Shown here in pieces: positions 35,521-49,400 of a stretch of DNA of 64,000 bases. Under the pieces are notes generated by a model. It was not told where the DNA came from, did no database searches, and saw only the letters and a program-made list of their open reading frames with translations. This DNA comes from Allium sativum (lineage: Eukaryota > Streptophyta > Magnoliopsida > Asparagales > Amaryllidaceae). Every line of letters begins with the position of its first letter. Positions within the stretch are counted from its first letter, which is position 1. The stretch is from assembly GCA_030737875.1 (NCBI GenBank), contig CM060923.1, positions 35,580,501 through 35,644,500 on the forward strand. Reading direction: 5' to 3'. The position numbers and the translations under genes are program-made.

Positions 35521-38454
35521 TATATATATTAAACTTTGAAATATATATATATGAGTTTATAAGTTTTAAAATTTAATTAGAAAATAGCTTTATAAACATA
35601 TATAAGTTTAAAATAATTTATAAATAGGTTTAAAAGAATTATCTATTATTATATATTAAATTTAAAGTTTAAAATACTTATATGATTATCTTTATTAAAT
35701 TATATGGTTTAAAATAAATAAAATTACAAGTAAAATTTTAAATAAGTATTTAAATCCATATTTACTCATAAAATCATTTAAAACGTATAATCTAGAATTT
35801 ACAAATTTATAGGTTTTTAAAATCTTTAAATACATGTATAAAAACATAAAATCTTGATTTATTATTAAAAACCAAAATTTCCAAATCAACTTACTTCAAA
35901 AACAGGACCAACGGTGTCCGTATATAGTTTTCTACCCTATGGTCAAGTGATACGGATATTTATCATTTCAATCCGCAATTTATAATTCTATGGGTATATA
36001 AATTCAACTCGTTATCCCAAATTCAGTAAAAATTGTTCAGATCTATCATTTCAACCCATAACGGTTTTTCTCTAATCTAATGTCTGTTCGTGTATGTATT
36101 TTTCAACCAATAGTGACTTTCTAAAACTATGGAAATCAACAACATAAATAAATCATCACACAGCATCAATATCATCACTTCACAAGTTATACATCATCAG
36201 TGCACCGACGTGTCACATACGAAAGGTGTATACATCAAAATAAAAATGATTTCTACTAGCAATTGTATACATTTCGCAACAATTCATTTGTGCTGAATCT
36301 AGCATCCATGAAACAATGTAAGTCAAGTTGAGATAAACTCACATTTCATGGCATAGAAATGGCGATGACAAACATATGAACAAAAAATGAAATGAAGATA
36401 TCCAAGCACGACTCAGAATGGATTCAACTTGATAATCAACTCAATATTTTTATTTTATTTTTTATAAGAAGAGGAGAACTTCTCAGCGGGTCAATATGGC
36501 TATTTGGTTTTTGGAACAATTTTCGAACTCAACACCAAACTCAACTCAAAAATAAACACAATAAAATTTTACAAAAATAATATATATATGTACACACACA
36601 CAGTAACTACAAAATATATATTTATATTTTAAATCGAGACAATGATAAACACACACACACTTAAACCATTGCACCTATATATACGTATATATATTCCGAA
36701 ATGTACACCACAATATTCTATACAATATATATATATATTCACTTAATTTTTCTAAAACTAATAACTTCAAAACAAATCACATCAACATGCATATATATAT
36801 AAATAATAAACAAAAAGAAACACACACCAGACATATACATTACAACACACACACACAAACACAACCCCACACAACAGAACCAATACAAACGAACAAACTC
36901 ACGCATGCCACCATGTATACACTAACTCATGCAAACACAAAATGTTTACACACACACTTAGGCAACCCTTTCTCAACACACACAAATAACCAAATGCACG
37001 ACATAACCTCACATACGCAAGAACCTAAACTCACACACACACATTCCACTCACTCACGAGTTCACCAGCACACACATACGGGGGAAACAAGGCTCGGAGG
37101 TGCCTTTAAAGCAAGCTGGGAAAGGCAGATGATCGGACCTCGGGTCTAGAAGTTGGTGCAGACGGGTTCGGTGAAGGCAGTCGGAGGGGTCGGCAACTGA
37201 TCGGTTTTGGTCGGCAAGAGGTTGGCTTTAAGTCTTCATAGACGGAGATAATGTGTTTAGACGTGAGCAGGTTCGGTTGGAGGCAGCAGGTGGGCTCGAT
37301 GGAGGCACCTTTAGGTGGAATAGCAGGTTCGGCTGAGGCACTAGGCTCGGTGAAGGCGTGGCTCAGGTGGTGAAGCTCGGCGGCCGGTCTTGGTTTGGTA
37401 GTGAATCGTTTTTGGTGAAGATGAGGTGTAGATGGAGGAGTAACGTGCAAAGAGGAAAGATGAGGCAGCCTTTGGCCTCTTTTTTTTGGTGATGGAAAGA
37501 AAAATATAATGGGTTGTTGTGTTTATAATCATAAATGGGAAGAAACATAAAGAATCGAAAGGATATTTGTCTTAGTAACTAATCTTTAGGGAAACGCCTA
37601 TACCATAAACTGAACGTGGCATCCCATCCAAAAGAAAATATTTGGTTTAAATTTCGAAAAGCAAATGGACACAGTAAAAATGGAAACAAAAAAAATGGTT
37701 TATAAATTCAACATTTACTAGTTGGAAATGTTTTAAGACAAAAGGGAATGAACATGTTGAAAATAAAAAGTGAGCAAGCGGGTTTGAAATTAAAAGTGAA
37801 CAAACGGTTTTAACATATGTATATATATATAACAAACAATTTTGCAAATCAAAAATTGAACGATATCAAACGAGGTTTAGTTTCAGATATGGAAAGATGG
37901 ACGGATAACTGCGATTAACAGGTTGGAAGAAGAACGGATTTGAAATACCAAAAGAACATAAATCCAACAAATAAAAATTGAGCGATATTTGCATCAACAA
38001 TAACCAATGCAAATGGAAGATAAAAAAGAAATGTATTTCGAAATAAAATCAAAGATAAAATTTTATTAATATTAATAAACCAATTATACAGTAATACAAA
38101 TTTAGATATTTAAATTAAAATTTAAGAATGAATTCAAATTCAAATAACTAAACTCGATTAAATTTATTCATTAAATAATATTTGGAATTCCCAATATTGT
38201 TTTCTATTATTAAATTATATTCATATCAAAACCAAATTTGTTCGTTATATAAAATCCAAGGTAAATTTAGTTTTATATCAAAAGTCAAAATAGCTATCTT
38301 ATAAAATCCTAAAACAATAGGAGTCTTAAATCATAAATCAATGTTATTATTTCGATAAGTCCAACCAAATTTTGTTTTAATTAAATAAAATAAAATAGAA
38401 ATCAAAATTTAAATTAAATCATTAAATGTAACACTTACAATTCCGGTTGTTACA

Positions 38455-38467
38455 ATCTCCCCCACTC
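38455..38467 (-). other. Polypurine tract of Element 3
   Basis: On the minus strand this reads GAGTGGGGGAGAT, directly before TGTAACAACCGG. Confidence 0.9.
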
Positions 38468-39906
38468 AAATCTTGTCATCCCCAAGAGAAATAGTAATTA
38501 AATAATTGGTATATTTAAACCAAATGGTTCATATCTATCCTCTTACCTATATATATAATTTGAAAAATATTTTTAAATCAAAAGTGAAAATATTTTCAAA
38601 CATTTCATAATAGTTTAAAGTATTCACTTGACGTTTCGATGGGCAATATATATCTATCCCACTTTCGAAACCTCAAAATAGATGTCGATGATGCTGTAGT
38701 CATCACAGAGTCATTTTCAAGCGATCAGAGTGTGAATCTATATCTACTTATAGACATAAGATTTAATATATACATTGATCATATGTACACCCAAATCACT
38801 AAGTAGTCGATAGACCAACTTTAACGTCTGGTAAGTACACTAAACATCTTTCTACATTTAGACAGAATATATACCAAACTTCCCAATCATATATTATAAA
38901 TAATATATTTCAAATCATTAAAATTTTAAGTAGGGAAAAATTATATCTCTCCCTCACTCGTTTATTTATTAAAATTCAACCTCATTCCTTAATAAATACA
39001 CTACCAGTATTATTATTATTAAATCAAATATATAACAATATTATTCTATACTATACCAAGATATTTTCAAACACATGTTACCTATATTTAAATTATAAAA
39101 TTTGTTTAATTCCACAAGTCTAAAATATATATACATCACAAATTAAAATATTTATAAGTCATTTAAATTTATAAATTCCTATATATACATACATTTATAA
39201 ACTATACCATTATAGGTTTCAACCATTTAACAAGATTCTCAAAATATTTACCATAACAATTAGGAGCATTTCTACTTAAAATGTCCAAAATATATAAACC
39301 TTTACAAATTATTATTCAACATAGATAAAATCAATTTCTTACAAAATATTTATCTTTAAATCTTATTTAAACATATAGTTTATAAAATATAACATCTTAA
39401 AGTATAAGCATCAAATCTTTTCAAAAATATCGGTGTTACAAAAACATAATGTTATTTACAAATATACATCTTCCACAAATATATATATGTCAAAATTTCA
39501 ATACTGCATCCTGAAAATCCTATATTATAACACCTATTTCAAACCAATATTTAATAAGAATGAACTCGCTAGAAGACTTATACTCTCCTTTTACTTCTTA
39601 CCTTGTTATAGACAAGGATAAGTTATAGAATACGAGTTAAAAGCAGAACGAACCAAAGGACCTAATAGAAGAGGATCTACAAAGGAAGATGGATTCAAAT
39701 GGAAAGGTAATCTCAGAAAAAGATTTAAATACTAAACTAAATTTAACATCTGAAAATGTTTATTTTTAAGAACATTTAAAACTATGTATACTTTCAAAAT
39801 ATGCTCTCTCAAAAAGGTTTCTACGATTGATCCCACTCATTCTAAGGTATCACTACCCTATCTATAACGAGCTTTTATCCCTTAGGCTAAAGCTTTGATA
39901 AACCTG
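38468..39906 (-). other. Non-coding interior of Element 3
   Basis: About 1.4 kb, strongly AT-rich, with no Gag or Pol motif on either strand. GGATGACAAGATT (minus strand) near the polypurine tract resembles the usual GGACGAAAAGATT leader to that tract. I see nothing else of note. Confidence 0.8.
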
Positions 39907-39918
39907 AATCCGATACCA
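39907..39918 (-). other. Degenerate primer-binding site of Element 3
   Basis: On the minus strand it reads TGGTATCGGATT, matching nine of twelve bases of TGGTATCAGAGC, two bases from the LTR edge. Confidence 0.65.
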
Positions 39919-39920
39919 AA

Positions 39921-42541
39921 TGTAATGACTTGCCTATTCGTGCGTTTCAAGTCGACAAAACATGTCAAACTCGAACCGTTCTAAACGACTGATTGTTATT
40001 AACTTATGAGGTAAATATAATAAATCACAGACCACAGACACAGACATTACAATATCTCGCTGTGAAAAATAAATAATACAATAGTAGTTCATGAAGCTAC
40101 TAAATAAATTTTACAATAGAGTTTACATAAACAATACATCTGAAGTCTAATACAATGAATTTCTTATGCGTAAAAAAATGATAATTGTATGGACAGAAAT
40201 GACAAGAATAGTTGAAAAGCTAGAGCAACTGATTAGATGGATACAGATGAGAAAAACCTAATACAAGCTCTAAAATTCAGGAGTAAATCTCGAAAGCTGT
40301 AACACTCGATCTGACTCGAGCAATAATAAAAAACAAAACAACTCGGATCAGGGATAACATTATCATGAAAGTAAATCAACTCAAATGAAGTGTTCAATGA
40401 AATGCATCAATAACAAAAAGGATGTTTGGGATCACCATCCTCTAAGGATCTGTTGAACTATATGATATATAGTAATATATGTTATCTATAATAGTGTCTA
40501 TTAGTAAAGCAAAATATCAAAATAGCGTAAGTGGGATTACATTTTTACCCTTACACCATTTATAAAAATTGTAGTCCCTACAGTACTGTAACTCCACCAA
40601 ACCGGTGGGTTATCAGGGAGCACTCCATAGGTACAACGCAAATCAAAATTGTAGTGGGTGCGATCAGGATAATATGACAAGGCACCGAGAAATACCTAAC
40701 GTTAGGATTCTACCGAATTGCGAGACCGGGCTAGTAGTACGCATTGCAGCTACTACCACCCACCTCGAACAATACTCTGAAAATCGCGGGTGTCCACCAA
40801 CCAAATCACAAAGTAATAGATATGGTATCAAAGATGCGTGTTCAATAAGAGGAGCGACCTCACTTAGCCCGGCCATGACACCTGTTTTAGTCATTTCGAT
40901 TATGACCCAAAGATCAAGGATATCCATAATTGTTCTCTTACTTCATTCTAGTAGCGTTTTTCAAACCAACCTACTTCAATCTGGATTCATCCACCACGTG
41001 CCTAGTTGTTAAAGTGGTTTTCGATATTGGCAGAGAGTATGAGAACAGCCGATCCCGGTCTCTTTAACAACTAATCATTATATTTTCACACTGTGGTCAT
41101 TATTTAATAAATCACTTTATAAAATCATTTATACAAATTCTCAGATTCGAATTTGAAATCAAAATTAAATATCTAACTTCGATTATATTTAATTTCAAAA
41201 ATAACTCATTTAAATCTCTTTAATCAAATCGATTTAGAAAAATCATATTTCAACAAATTTAACTTTGAATATTCGATTTATATTCGTCAAAGTCCAAATT
41301 TCAACAAATTCAAAAGTCTAATTTCACCTATTAAGGATTTGTTTAAATTGCTTCAAAAATCCGAGCACTTAGGTTCAAATTCAACTAATATAATTCAAAC
41401 CAAAACTTATACTCGATTCAACAAATCATATCATATTTTATAACCCAAGTCGTACAATTCAAAATCATTACTTATAAATTCAAAAAATACGATTTAAAAC
41501 CATTCTTATAAACTCGATTCAACAAATTTCTTAATTCAAACCAAACGACTGATAAAATCAATTCCATATATAAAATTTATGTATTCCAATTCGTGTTCAG
41601 TCACTTTATATTCAAATTCATTTCGTATCAATTATAAATTCAAATTCATTTCCTTACATTTGGAAATTAAAATCAATTTCACAATTCAAATTCAACTCTT
41701 ATAAGTTTATATCAATTCAAAGTCATATCTTAATATGAGTTCATTCGTTAATCAAACATCCTTATTTAAAATTTAAATCTTAAAACCTCGAATTTAAAAC
41801 ACTAAATCTTAACATATCAATTTTGAGTTTATTCTTAAAGTTTATAATATATATTTAAAAAGATTAAACTTTGAAAAATATATATATATAAGTTTATAAA
41901 TTGTAAAATTTAATTAGAAAATAACATTATAAACATATATAAGTTTAAAATAATTCAGAAATAGGTTTAAAAGAATTATCTATTATAATATATTAAATTT
42001 AAAGTCTAGAATACTTATATTATTATCTTTATTAAATTATATGGTTCAAAATAAATAAAAATACAAGTAAAATCTTAAATAAGTATTTAAATCCATATTT
42101 ACTGATAAAATCATTTAAAACATGTAATTTAAAATTTACAAATTCATAGGTTTTTAAAATCTTTAAATATATATACATAAAAACATAAAATCTTAAGTTA
42201 TTATTAAAAATCAGAATTTCCAGATCACTTTACTTCGAAAACATGACCAATTGTGTCCGTAAATAGTTTTCTACCCTACAATCAAGTGATACGGATATTT
42301 ATCATTTCAATCCGCAATTTATAATTCTACGGGTATATATAATTTCAAATAGAAAAAATTGTTCAGGTCTATCATTTCAACCCATAATGATTTTTCCCTG
42401 ATCTAATGTTTGTTCGGGTATGTATCGTCTCAACCCGTAATGATTTTTTAAAACTATGGAAATCGGCAAAATAAATAAATCATCACCTAGCATCAATATC
42501 ATTACGTCACAAGTTATATATCATTTGTGCACCTAAGTGTC

Positions 42542-42585
<44 letters not shown>

Positions 42586-43836
42586 ATATGTATATATACA
42601 TATATATCGTGTCATATACAAAAGGTGTATACATCAAAAAAATGATTCTAATAGCAATCCTGTACATTTCACAACAATTCATTTGTGCTAAATTTAACAT
42701 CCATGAAACAATGTAAGTCAAGTATGAGAAAAATTCACCTTTGGCGGCACAGAAATGGAGACGACAAACAGATGGATACAAAATGAAACGACGATATTCG
42801 GGCACGACTCAAAATGGATTCAACTTGATAATCAACTCAATATTTTTATTTTATTTTTTTATAAGAGTAGGGGAACTTCTCAGTGGGTCAATATGGCTAT
42901 TGGGTTTTTGGAACGGTTTTTGAACTCAACACTAAACTCAACTCAAAAAATAAACACAACAATTGTTTACAAAAATAACATTTATATATGTAAACACACA
43001 TAGTAACTACAAAATATATATTTATATTTTAAATTGACACGACGCTAAACACACACGCATATTAAACCCATACATATATATACATATGTGTGTATATATA
43101 TATTCCGAAACACACAACACAATATTATATACAATATATAAATATTCATATAATTTTTCCAAAACTAATAACTTTAAAACAACTCACACCAACATACAAA
43201 TATATATAAATAACAAACCAAAAAAACACACACCAGACATATACATTACAACACACACAAACACAACACCACACAACCGAACCAATACAAATGCACAAAC
43301 TCACGCATGCCCCCATGTATGCACTAACTCACGCACGCACAAAATGTTCATGCACGCTCATGCAACCCATTCTCAACACACACAGATAACCAAACACATG
43401 CCATAACCTCACACAAGAAATGAAACTCACACACACTACACTCACACACGAGTTCACCAGCACGCACATACGGGGAAAACAAGGCTCGGAGGTGGCTTTC
43501 AAGCGAGCTGATGACCGGACTTTGGGTCTGTAAGTTGGTGCAAGCGGGTTCGGTGAAGGCAGTCGGAGGGATCAACAGCTGAACGATTTCGGTCAACAAG
43601 GGGTTAGCTTCAGGTCTGCATAGGCAGAGATAATGTGTTTGTACGTGATTGGGTTCGGTTGGAGGCAGCAGGTGGGTTCGGTGGTGGTGCCCGTATGTGG
43701 AGCAGCGGGATCAGGTGAGGCACTAGGTTCGGTGTAAGCGTGGCTCAGGTAGGGAGGCTCGGCGGTGGGTCTTGGCTTGGTAGCGAATCGGTTTCGTTGG
43801 AGGTGCGGTGTAGATGGAGGAGTAACATGTAAAGAG
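39921..43836 (-). repeat. Element 3 right LTR, truncated by CACTA insertion
   Basis: Homologous to 21314-21448 plus 33356-37454 with many substitutions and small gaps. It contains a long (TA)n(TG)n microsatellite at 42541-42608 and (CA)-rich sequence at 43200-43470. It breaks off at AAAGAG before CACTATTACA. Frames such as 40605-41012 and 43086-43406 are not genes. Confidence 0.9.
42541..42608. repeat. (TA)n(TG)n(TA)n microsatellite
   Basis: Alternating TA, then about a dozen TG units, then TA/GTA units. The other LTR has no equivalent at this point (near 36207), so it expanded after the LTRs separated. Confidence 0.9.
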
Positions 43837-44215
43837 CACTATTACAAAAATAGCCTGCTGCTTTAGCTCATTTGCATCAGTTGTGCTAACAACCAAAGCA
43901 AATGCAATGAAGCAAACAGTGCAATTTGCAGTTGCTTCGGCACATTTGCTTCAGTTGTGCACATGACCGAAGCAAATAATATTAATTGCTTCGGTTTTAT
44001 AAACAACCGAAGCAACTGTAATTTGAAGCAAATTCTGTTATTTGCTTCGGTTGTCCTTATAACCGATGCAAATACTGTTATTTGCATCAGTTCCTTAGGA
44101 GTCGAAGCAAATGTACCACAACAAATAACTTTACTTGCATCGGTTCCTTCGGAACTGAAGGAAATGCATGAAGCAACTATAAGTTATTATAATCAAAGCA
44201 AACACACATATCAAT
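43837..44215 (+). repeat. CACTA terminus and subterminal repeats
   Basis: The terminal CACTATTACAAAAATAGCC is followed by about eight copies of an 11-12 bp word, GCTTCGGTTGT or GCATCAGTTGT, and its inverse, ACAACCGAAGCAA, often paired as short hairpins. In related elements such repeats bind the transposase. Confidence 0.82.
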
Positions 44216-45535
44216 AATAATAAACAATAGTTTACATACGTTATGATAGATAATTTAATATAATTAATGATTATCAATAAATTACAAATTATTTTTTATA
44301 TTTAATAGTTTGTTATATTTAACTATTAATAATTAGTACATTAGAATTAACATTTTGAGTTATATTTAAGAATAAATAAATAAAGTGATATTTAGTATAA
44401 TAATTAAATTTAAGTGATTATTAGTTAATTATGAGTAGTAAAAAATTAATAATTAGTAGTCGACAATATAATTAATTATTAATAAAGTAGAAGTAAATGA
44501 GAATGATTTATAAATAATAGCTAACAAACAAGAAGTAAATAATAAATTATAGTTAATAAACTAAAAATTAGTAAATAATTGTTAATTTTATTTATTATTG
44601 TAAGTAATTAATAGTTAATAAAAGTAATTAGTAGTTCATAAAAACAATTAATAAATTAGAAGTAAATAAGTAGTAATTAGTAAATATATGTAATTGTTAA
44701 TTTATAATCAATAATCTATTATTGTTAATTATAATAATTAGTAAATAGTAAATAATAATTAATTTACAATAAATAGTAATTATTTTACGTTATCAATATC
44801 AAAAAAAATACGTAAAAATTGATAATAAATTCAAAATAATTAACTTTTATTAATTAATATTTTATTATGCTTAAGTAGTAATAACAACTATTAGTTAATA
44901 ATTAAAATTAATAACAAATAATAAAATATGTATAATAATTAACTGTTGTTAGTAGTAAATAATATTTAATGAATAATATCGATTATTTGATAATTGACAT
45001 TTAGTGTGTAATAACTGAGATGTAATAGCTAACATTCAATTAATGATTAATATTTAACAATTAATATTAAATCAATGAGTAATATTTAATAATTAACAAG
45101 TCATGTTTAATAATTAATGGTTATTATTTATAATTAAATTTGATTATTAATGATTAATAAGTAATATTAATAATTATTATAGAATGAGTAATATTTAACA
45201 ATTAGAATTTATTATTAAACAAAACCATTAAGTAATTAATAGTTAATAATTGATTATTGATTTTTTATAAATACTATTAAGTAATTAAGTAGTATTTAAA
45301 CAAGTAATTATTAATTAAATAATATATAATTACTAACTATTATAAATTATAAATTATTTTTATTTTTATTTAATAAGCTTAATATTTATAACTAATGTAA
45401 TTTTTAGTATTTACTATTAAGCAATTAATTTTCAATAATTGTTAATTAATAATTACTATTAAATAATTAGTTTTTAAAATTATGTAATAATTTAAGATAA
45501 TGATTAATCATAAATTTTAACTGGTACAATTAACT
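44216..45535. repeat. Extremely AT-rich tract of TAATTA-type words
   Basis: About 1.3 kb of almost only A and T, built from words such as AATAATTAGTA, TTAATAATTA and AGTAATTAATAG. There is no reading frame over 60 codons. C is nearly absent. It begins as soon as the subterminal repeats end and stops sharply at GGTTCAGGCCCCGG. Confidence 0.9.
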
Positions 45536-45773
45536 GGTTCAGGCCCCGGTGCTTTCACAATATCATAGTGTTTTATTCTCTATCACGAAGGATGTTGTAT
45601 TATTTGTAGGAGTATCTACTTTGCCTTATATTTGGTCTAGTGTAGGTATTGTATATCAGATATCTGAATTTATATATGTAGTTTGTATGGTATACTTTAG
45701 TACGAGTGAGTTTTCGGCCGAGTCTTGCATCACTTATTTTGAATTTGTACAACTGCAGATGTAATATATATAT
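45536..45773. other. Unassigned sequence between AT-rich tract and Element 4
   Basis: A normal-composition stretch with AGGCCCCGGTGCTTTC and GAGTTTTCGGCCGAGTC. The 71-residue frame at 45549-45764 has no recognisable domain. It could be part of the CACTA interior. Confidence 0.4.
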
Positions 45774-47335
45774 TGTAACGGCCCGACTTCCGATGACCTC
45801 GGAAGTCGTGTCATTAATAAAGAAATAGAGATAGATAGAGAATACACTAAAAAAGAACATCAGAATCTCACAGTGGAATTTAACAAAATATAATATCCCA
45901 TAGTATATTACATATAAGAGTCTGTTACATCATAGAATACTTCATCATAATACATTATACATGATTACGGGCCCAATACAATGTACAAACTTGATACTTA
46001 GATATAGATATAACTAATAAGTTGACTCCATGGTTTCCAGTCCAAAAAACTCCAACAGATTTCCATTGACTACCTGGATCACTTGTCTACTGATAACAAT
46101 TGTTATGAGTACCCAAGAGTTTAGGAAAACACCGAAAAATAAACTCTGGGTCAGTCAGGGGACTGATGTGAGTAAACAATTTTAAACAGTTCAAATGATT
46201 AATTCTTAACACATAACGGGTTATTCTCTTATGAGAACAGATTGATTTAACTTTAGAAAAACTTTCAAAAGAAAAGATAATAGTAAGACCAGCCCACACA
46301 TAAACATGGACGGTTTTCACCTTACTATAACCCAAAACATTTTTGATATCAGAATCATCTGATATTATAATAGTTTTTATCAAATAAATAACCATCTAGC
46401 GGAACACTTGCATCTCACGCTCCACATATATATAATATAAAATCAAAAACCACGGGCTCTTATTGGAGATTGGATTCCAACAGACAAGGTATGGGACCAC
46501 CTGCCGATCAGTGTACTCTAGAGGGGATACACTGGGGTTTAACAAGAATGTTTTGCAACCCGGCCACACATGACCGCCCACTCATTTAGCTTGAGGGTAG
46601 CGAATATATTACCACCCCACGGTTGTGATCAGCAACCACTACCGAATGCTACAGCAGCGAAATATGGATGAGAAGACAAAAAGGAGTTTCTCTAGATAGT
46701 GGTAATACACCCTGCTTGGGAATGATCCACCTAGCCATGCTGCCTGCCCGATTTTTGTCTTTTCCTGGTTGTGAGGCTTTGAGACTACGTTCATCTTTTA
46801 GAACATCTGGTCACCATTCACTTTGAATGCCACATCGTCAAACCCGTCAATCACTAGTTGATCTTTCCAAAAATTACGGGTATAAAAACTAAGAGCAATG
46901 AGTTTCTCCGCCACCAGACGAAATACCTTGAAAAGACCGTCTTATGTGATCTATTAGGAATACTCTGTCAGACATTCGTCCATACAAGTTGTCCTGGGAC
47001 TGGAAAAACCGAAGGTACTATAAAATAGCCCTTGCACATCTCCGTCTCCAATTATTGAAGATCTCTGACACGCGACGTATAAATCAAATCGAAGTGGAAT
47101 ATTAATTCTGGACTCTTCGAAATGATTAGCGTAATGTCTTTTACGTTCAGACGATACTTAAGAAAACTGCTTTCAATATTCACTTGATCTTAAACACTTC
47201 TTGTTCAAAGGGAAATATTTATCAACGTAAATGAACTGAATTAAGAACAATTCAATTTATATACTCTTTATTTTATGAGCTTCGGTCAAACAGAATTGGT
47301 TATATATCTGTATTGTTTAATCCAGACATTTAACT

Positions 47336-48886
47336 TGTCTTTTATAAATAAACAACTAAAGCGTGTGCGTCGCACACGGTACTTTATTCAAAAATGGTAG
47401 TTTTTTCTATACGACAATCATTTGCAATTTATATATTTGTCTCACTTTTTAAATTGGCTTTTTTTTCTAACAACATTTAATAGCAAAAAAATTTATTTTC
47501 TATTTATTATTTCCTTTTTGTTTCATTTTTTTAAACTCGTTGAACCACTTAAACCAAGCTACTATATTTGCATTCCTTGCTAATTTCTTTCCTTCCACCT
47601 GCCCAGAATGTTGACTTCCTTCCATCTTTAGGCCTATTGAATTTTAAACTCTCTTTTTATTTATTTAGTTTTATTTTTCTGTTTTATATATATATAATTT
47701 CGGCCCAGCAACTTTTGCCCAATCCCTTTTTTCCCTTATTGGCACCGGCCCAAAATTTCTGGCCCAAAGACTTCAGCCAACAAGTCCCCTGCGCACTCCT
47801 ATTCCCATCCCTTTTCTTTAGTTGCCGTCCCCCTTTACTGCTAGTACCACTTCTTCTTTTTACTTGTTGCGCATCCTTCTTCTACTGTTTCTATTTTCCA
47901 CTTCTTTCTCTTTTGTTAATTAGTTCCTTTTTGTGTAAACCAACATGTTGTTACTATACTGTTTCTTCTTAACTCCTTGCATTATTGTTAAATAACCAAG
48001 CTGTAGACACCACATCATTTCACATGCCACTCCATCGGCAGATGAACCTATATGCAAGTTTGTTTGTTTCTTTCTTTCTTTTTTATGTGTATGATGCAAT
48101 ACTCAGTTACTCACCACCAAACTGAAATAACAATCCACCTTCACACCTTTATTTCCAGGGAGCACGGTTTTCTTCTTTTATTCTGATATACTGCCACAGG
48201 TATAATTCCATGCGTGCTAACCTTCTGATACAACATCCTCTCCTCATGCCTCAATGCGCACGGACGCATCAGATCTTCCGTTTCCATTATGATCTGTGTC
48301 ACCCCTTCTTCTTTTGCTACTGCTTTCTTACTTCTTTTCTCGTTGCTGATATTATTTCTGTTTTCTTCTTCATTGATGGCGCACTGAACGACTCATGACA
48401 ACAACAGCATGTAAAACTAAGACTGTCAATCCATCTTAGCACTTGTTAATTATCACTACGACATAGTATACATACCTCCCTCTATTTCTGCGAATCTTCT
48501 TTCTTATCTTTTCTTGGATGTTGTTTATACGCTATGCGTGTAAGAAAAACAGAGTACGTATTCATGAATGCCTTAAGCTCAACACAGTATTGTTTACTCA
48601 AAATAATAGTGTTTCTACTGCCGTATGATATTCCCTGAACAACTAATGCCTTATTCACTTTATTTTGCAACAGTCTCTCTTATGAATAAGCATTTGCTAA
48701 TCATTTTTAATTCAATTAAACATTATTCCCTTAATTAAAGTAGCAGGATGTCTTAACTTTTCTATTAACTCCCCTTTTTTCACTGCGATTCATGATGCAC
48801 AGCAGTACACCTGTGCACATGCACAGACGCACCACTGAACTCCACACGTCGCTGATCACACATGAACATCACACATCATATAATAC
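47336..48886. other. Pyrimidine-rich segment with terminal-type palindrome
   Basis: Near its start is a short palindrome, CGTGTGC-GTC-GCACACG (47362-47378), of the kind often seen at Helitron ends. The segment is pyrimidine-rich on the plus strand (many CTTCTTTC and TTTTCCC words). The 134-residue frame at 47568-47972 is hydrophobic and compositionally biased, with no known domain. No function is assigned. Confidence 0.35.
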
Positions 48887-49385
48887 TGTTGGAATATTTT
48901 GACAATTGGGTCACATATGTAAAATAAAATGTGTTATGCTATTTTGGTGTAAAGCCTAATTAAAGTGATCTAATTTTTGATTAGAATTAATAGACTTAAA
49001 GTTTAAGTTATCATGGGCGTAATGTGTAGATACCGGGGCATTTTATAATTTGTTGAAGGGCCGAATAACAAAATGCCAACTCTATAAATAAAGGGTTATG
49101 GTCCCCGAATTACACAAGCCTTAGCAACTCTCTAACCTCTTCTACGGAGAGCTGATTTCAGATCTAGGGTTTGTGTCAATTTGGAAGACCAAACCTAATT
49201 CATCTTCTCGTTTAACAACCGACAACGGATTCAGGTATTGCACCGATTAAATATAGATTCAGGTACGCTTCCGCTAATCAAGTTATCTATTTTCTGATTT
49301 GTTCTCAATTAAATCAATATGGATTACATATTTGGATCTAGGGTTTCATGATTGTCTGCTGTTAATATATATTGAAATCCTAACA
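48887..49385 (+). repeat. Copia-type LTR (about 499 bp)
   Basis: It begins TGTTGGAATATTTTGAC and ends GAAATCCTAACA, the TG...CA form of copia LTRs. A TATA box (CTATAAATAAAGG near 49081-49093) and the leader-like GGTATTGCACCG and CAGGTACGCTTCCGC imply plus-strand transcription. Only one copy is in the window, so it is a solo LTR or a broken element. The flanks AATAC/AGTCC do not form a duplication. Confidence 0.7.
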
Positions 49386-49400
49386 AGTCCATTGATTGTG

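Larger units (their letters stand above)
33356..38454 (-). repeat. Element 3 left LTR, remainder
   Basis: This continues the LTR after Element 2 and parallels 40045-43836 until the CACTA site (equivalent point about 37454). It carries a SINE at 35342-35506 that the other LTR lacks. 36590-37090 is rich in (CA)n and produces a false His/Thr-rich frame (36787-37149). 37090-37480 is GC-richer with repeated GGTTCGGT-like words. It ends GGTTGTTACA. Confidence 0.9.
21314..43836 (-). mobile_element. Element 3: non-autonomous gypsy-like element (LARD type), right LTR cut by CACTA
   Basis: The two LTRs start (plus strand) TGTAATGACC/TTGCC at 21314 and 39921 and share sequence over thousands of bases. 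The left LTR ends GGTTGTTACA at 38454 next to a polypurine tract, and a degenerate primer site precedes 39921. The interior is only 38455-39920 and has no gag-pol. Long LTRs around a non-coding interior fit the large retrotransposon derivative (LARD) class. Element 2 interrupts the left LTR, and a CACTA element interrupts the right LTR at 43837, so the true right end lies beyond the window. Reading frames within it are not genes. Confidence 0.88.

Noticed and set aside
36787..37149. 120-residue His/Thr-rich frame
   Set aside because: A translation of (CA)n microsatellite-like LTR sequence; the matching region of the other LTR (43086-43406) has a different frame and end.
45560..45573. ATATCATAGTG as the right CACTA terminus, which would close a small element at 43837-45573
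   Set aside because: Beyond CACTAT it does not match the inverse of CACTATTACAAAAATAGCC, no subterminal repeats precede it, and Element 3 LTR sequence does not resume after it.
47568..47972. 134-residue Phe/Leu/Pro-rich frame
   Set aside because: Comes from pyrimidine-rich sequence; it looks membrane-like only because of composition, and no domain or start context supports it.
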